Positions 63,213-64,000 of a DNA stretch of 64,000 nt are shown one piece after another (position 1 is the stretch's first letter; the number at the start of each line of letters is the position of its first letter). The notes beneath the pieces were generated by a model. It worked only from the letters and a program-made list of their open reading frames with translations. It was not told the DNA's origin and made no database searches. The DNA comes from an uncultured Dehalococcoidia bacterium. GTDB lineage: Bacteria > Chloroflexota > Dehalococcoidia > Lucifugimonadales > UBA3495. The position numbers and the translations under genes are program-made. The stretch covers positions 2,269,537-2,333,536 of the forward strand of contig OY282494.1 in the NCBI GenBank assembly GCA_958296385.1, in the 5' to 3' direction.

Positions 63213-63242
63213 CTGACAGTTGTCGGGCGCAGGTGCTATAAT
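63213..63242 (+). promoter_or_regulatory. Strong candidate promoter for rpsF
   Basis: CTGACA (63213-63218) and a perfect TATAAT (63237-63242) are 18 bases apart, 38 bases ahead of the rpsF start. It directly follows the IS remnant. Confidence 0.7.
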
Positions 63243-63279
63243 CGGTGGCACGCTTGCGCCAAATTATCAGGAGTCTAAC

Positions 63280-64000
63280 TTGCGCCACTTTGAACTTGTA
63301 GCGATTCTCAGTCCCATGCTCAACCAGGATGAAGCCTCGGCAACCTGGGATGACATCAAATCGTTCATCTCCAACCGCGACGGCGCCATCACCGCCGAGC
63401 AGGTTTGGGGCACCCGCCGGCTGGCTTACCCCATCCGCAAGGGGAATTACAATTTCCTGGAGGGGGCGTATTACCTCAGCTCTTTTACGGTTGAGGATGC
63501 GTTCAACCGGGAGTTGGAGAACTATCTGCGCCTTGACGAGCGGGTTTTGCGCTCGCTGGTAGTGAGCTGCGAAGGGCCGCTGCCGGACCGCCCGGCGCCG
63601 GGCCAGTTGACTGCGCCATCCCGTTACATCCCGCCCGGACGGGGGCGGCGGCCCGATGGCGGCGGCCCGATACCGGATGCGCCGGGCGGCGGCTTTGGCG
63701 ATCGTGGGCCGCAACCCGCCCCGGCCGCTCCGGCCCCGGCGGCAGCTCCGGCAGCCCCAACCGACGCAGCGCCGGCACCGCCAGCCGCAACTGCCCCGGC
63801 CGACGCTCCGGCAGCCCCAACCGACACGGCGCCGGTGCCGCCAGCCGCAACTGCCCCGGCCGACGCTCCGGCAGCCCCAACCGCTGCTCCGGCAGCCGAT
63901 GCGCCATCGCCAGCGGCCGAGGCTCCGGCAGTCCCAACCGTTGCTCCGGCAGCCGATGCGCCATCGCCAGCGGCCGAGGCTCCGGCAGTCCCAACCGCTG
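63280..64000 (+). CDS. rpsF: 30S ribosomal protein S6 with long Ala/Pro-rich C-terminal extension, 3' end cut
   Basis: The first 100 residues are ribosomal protein S6: RHFELVAILSPML, GTRRLAYPIRKGNYNFLEG and YLRLDERVLRSLVV. A long low-complexity tail follows (from about residue 110), running on past the window with at least 120 residues of Ala/Pro/Thr/Asp repeats; most S6 proteins have only a short acidic tail. The start is TTG 63280, six bases after AGGAG. Further genes such as ssb and rpsR would be expected beyond the window. Confidence 0.92.
   Translation, partial: MRHFELVAILSPMLNQDEASATWDDIKSFISNRDGAITAEQVWGTRRLAYPIRKGNYNFLEGAYYLSSFTVEDAFNRELENYLRLDERVLRSLVVSCEGPLPDRPAPGQLTAPSRYIPPGRGRRPDGGGPIPDAPGGGFGDRGPQPAPAAPAPAAAPAAPTDAAPAPPAATAPADAPAAPTDTAPVPPAATAPADAPAAPTAAPAADAPSPAAEAPAVPTVAPAADAPSPAAEAPAVPTA
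63721..64000 (+). repeat. In-frame tandem repeats in the S6 tail
   Basis: Two unit types are seen: a 63-base unit (CCGCCAGCCGCAACTGCCCC start, 63778-63840 and again 63838-63900) and a 60- to 66-base unit encoding PAADAPSPAAEAPAVPT (from about 63890 and 63950). Both keep the reading frame, so length variants would stay translatable. Confidence 0.75.

Noticed and set aside
1-64000. CRISPR arrays, tRNA or rRNA genes
   Set aside because: Intergenic regions were read for regular spaced repeats, cloverleaf-like sequences and rRNA consensus; only RNase P RNA was found.

Overview
This 64-kb window is high-GC bacterial DNA, densely packed with genes on both strands. It looks like a chromosomal segment of an aerobic member of the Chloroflexota, possibly near the SAR202/Dehalococcoidia group. 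That placement is an inference. It rests on a complete alternative complex III (Act) operon, a CofE-type F420 gene, several luciferase-like flavin/F420 monooxygenases, many short-chain dehydrogenases and frequent GTG/TTG starts. No rRNA, tRNA or CRISPR array was seen.

Layout. 1-2.8 kb: prs (cut by the window edge), a zinc-ribbon coiled-coil protein and a nitrilase-family hydrolase. 2.8-3.4 kb: a gene-free block of dispersed repeats. 3.4-9.0 kb (minus): a peptide-type ABC transporter (binding protein and two permeases) followed by a PQQ-type beta-propeller. 9.3-24.5 kb (plus): a respiratory supercluster with ActA-B1-B2-F-C-D-E, then a two-gene restriction-modification cassette, then cytochrome c maturation genes (CcmH, CcmF, a CcmI-like protein, two unknowns, CcmG). 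24.5-28.9 kb: ROK kinase, SDR, and the two ATPases that probably serve the ABC transporter. 29-32 kb: sulfopyruvate-decarboxylase-like TPP subunits, a second degenerate TPP subunit, and cofE. 32-40.7 kb: dinB, an MFS carrier, a class III aminotransferase, tandem dienelactone hydrolases, a jelly-roll protein, and a thioredoxin/NHL protein with an in-frame TGA at its redox site. 40.7-45.5 kb: prmC-prfA facing a Fur/PerR regulator, a VWA protein and recF. 45.6-54.8 kb: tandem SDRs, an ion channel with an unusual filter, gamma-glutamyltransferase, a MIP channel, a pentapeptide-TIR fusion, a monooxygenase and an SDR. 54.9-55.2 kb: RNase P RNA. 55.3-62.2 kb: a repeat block, a malate/lactate dehydrogenase-family gene, an Lrp-type sensor domain, an ATPase-TOPRIM pair, two monooxygenases and an alpha/beta hydrolase. 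62.5-64 kb: a decayed IS and rpsF with a long repetitive Ala/Pro tail, cut by the window end.

How it works together. ActA-F is a quinol-oxidising respiratory complex needing at least six covalently bound hemes, and the adjacent Ccm genes would attach them. CofE and the monooxygenases suggest F420/flavin oxidation of diverse organics.

The most striking observation is a strong selenocysteine candidate: a TGA replaces the first Cys of the CxxC of a thioredoxin-NHL protein (38626-40146) and is followed by a hairpin fitting the bacterial SECIS model. Other notable points are three dispersed repeat families, a channel lacking the potassium-filter signature, a TPP enzyme paralogue lacking its cofactor motif, and an S6 protein with a repetitive tail.
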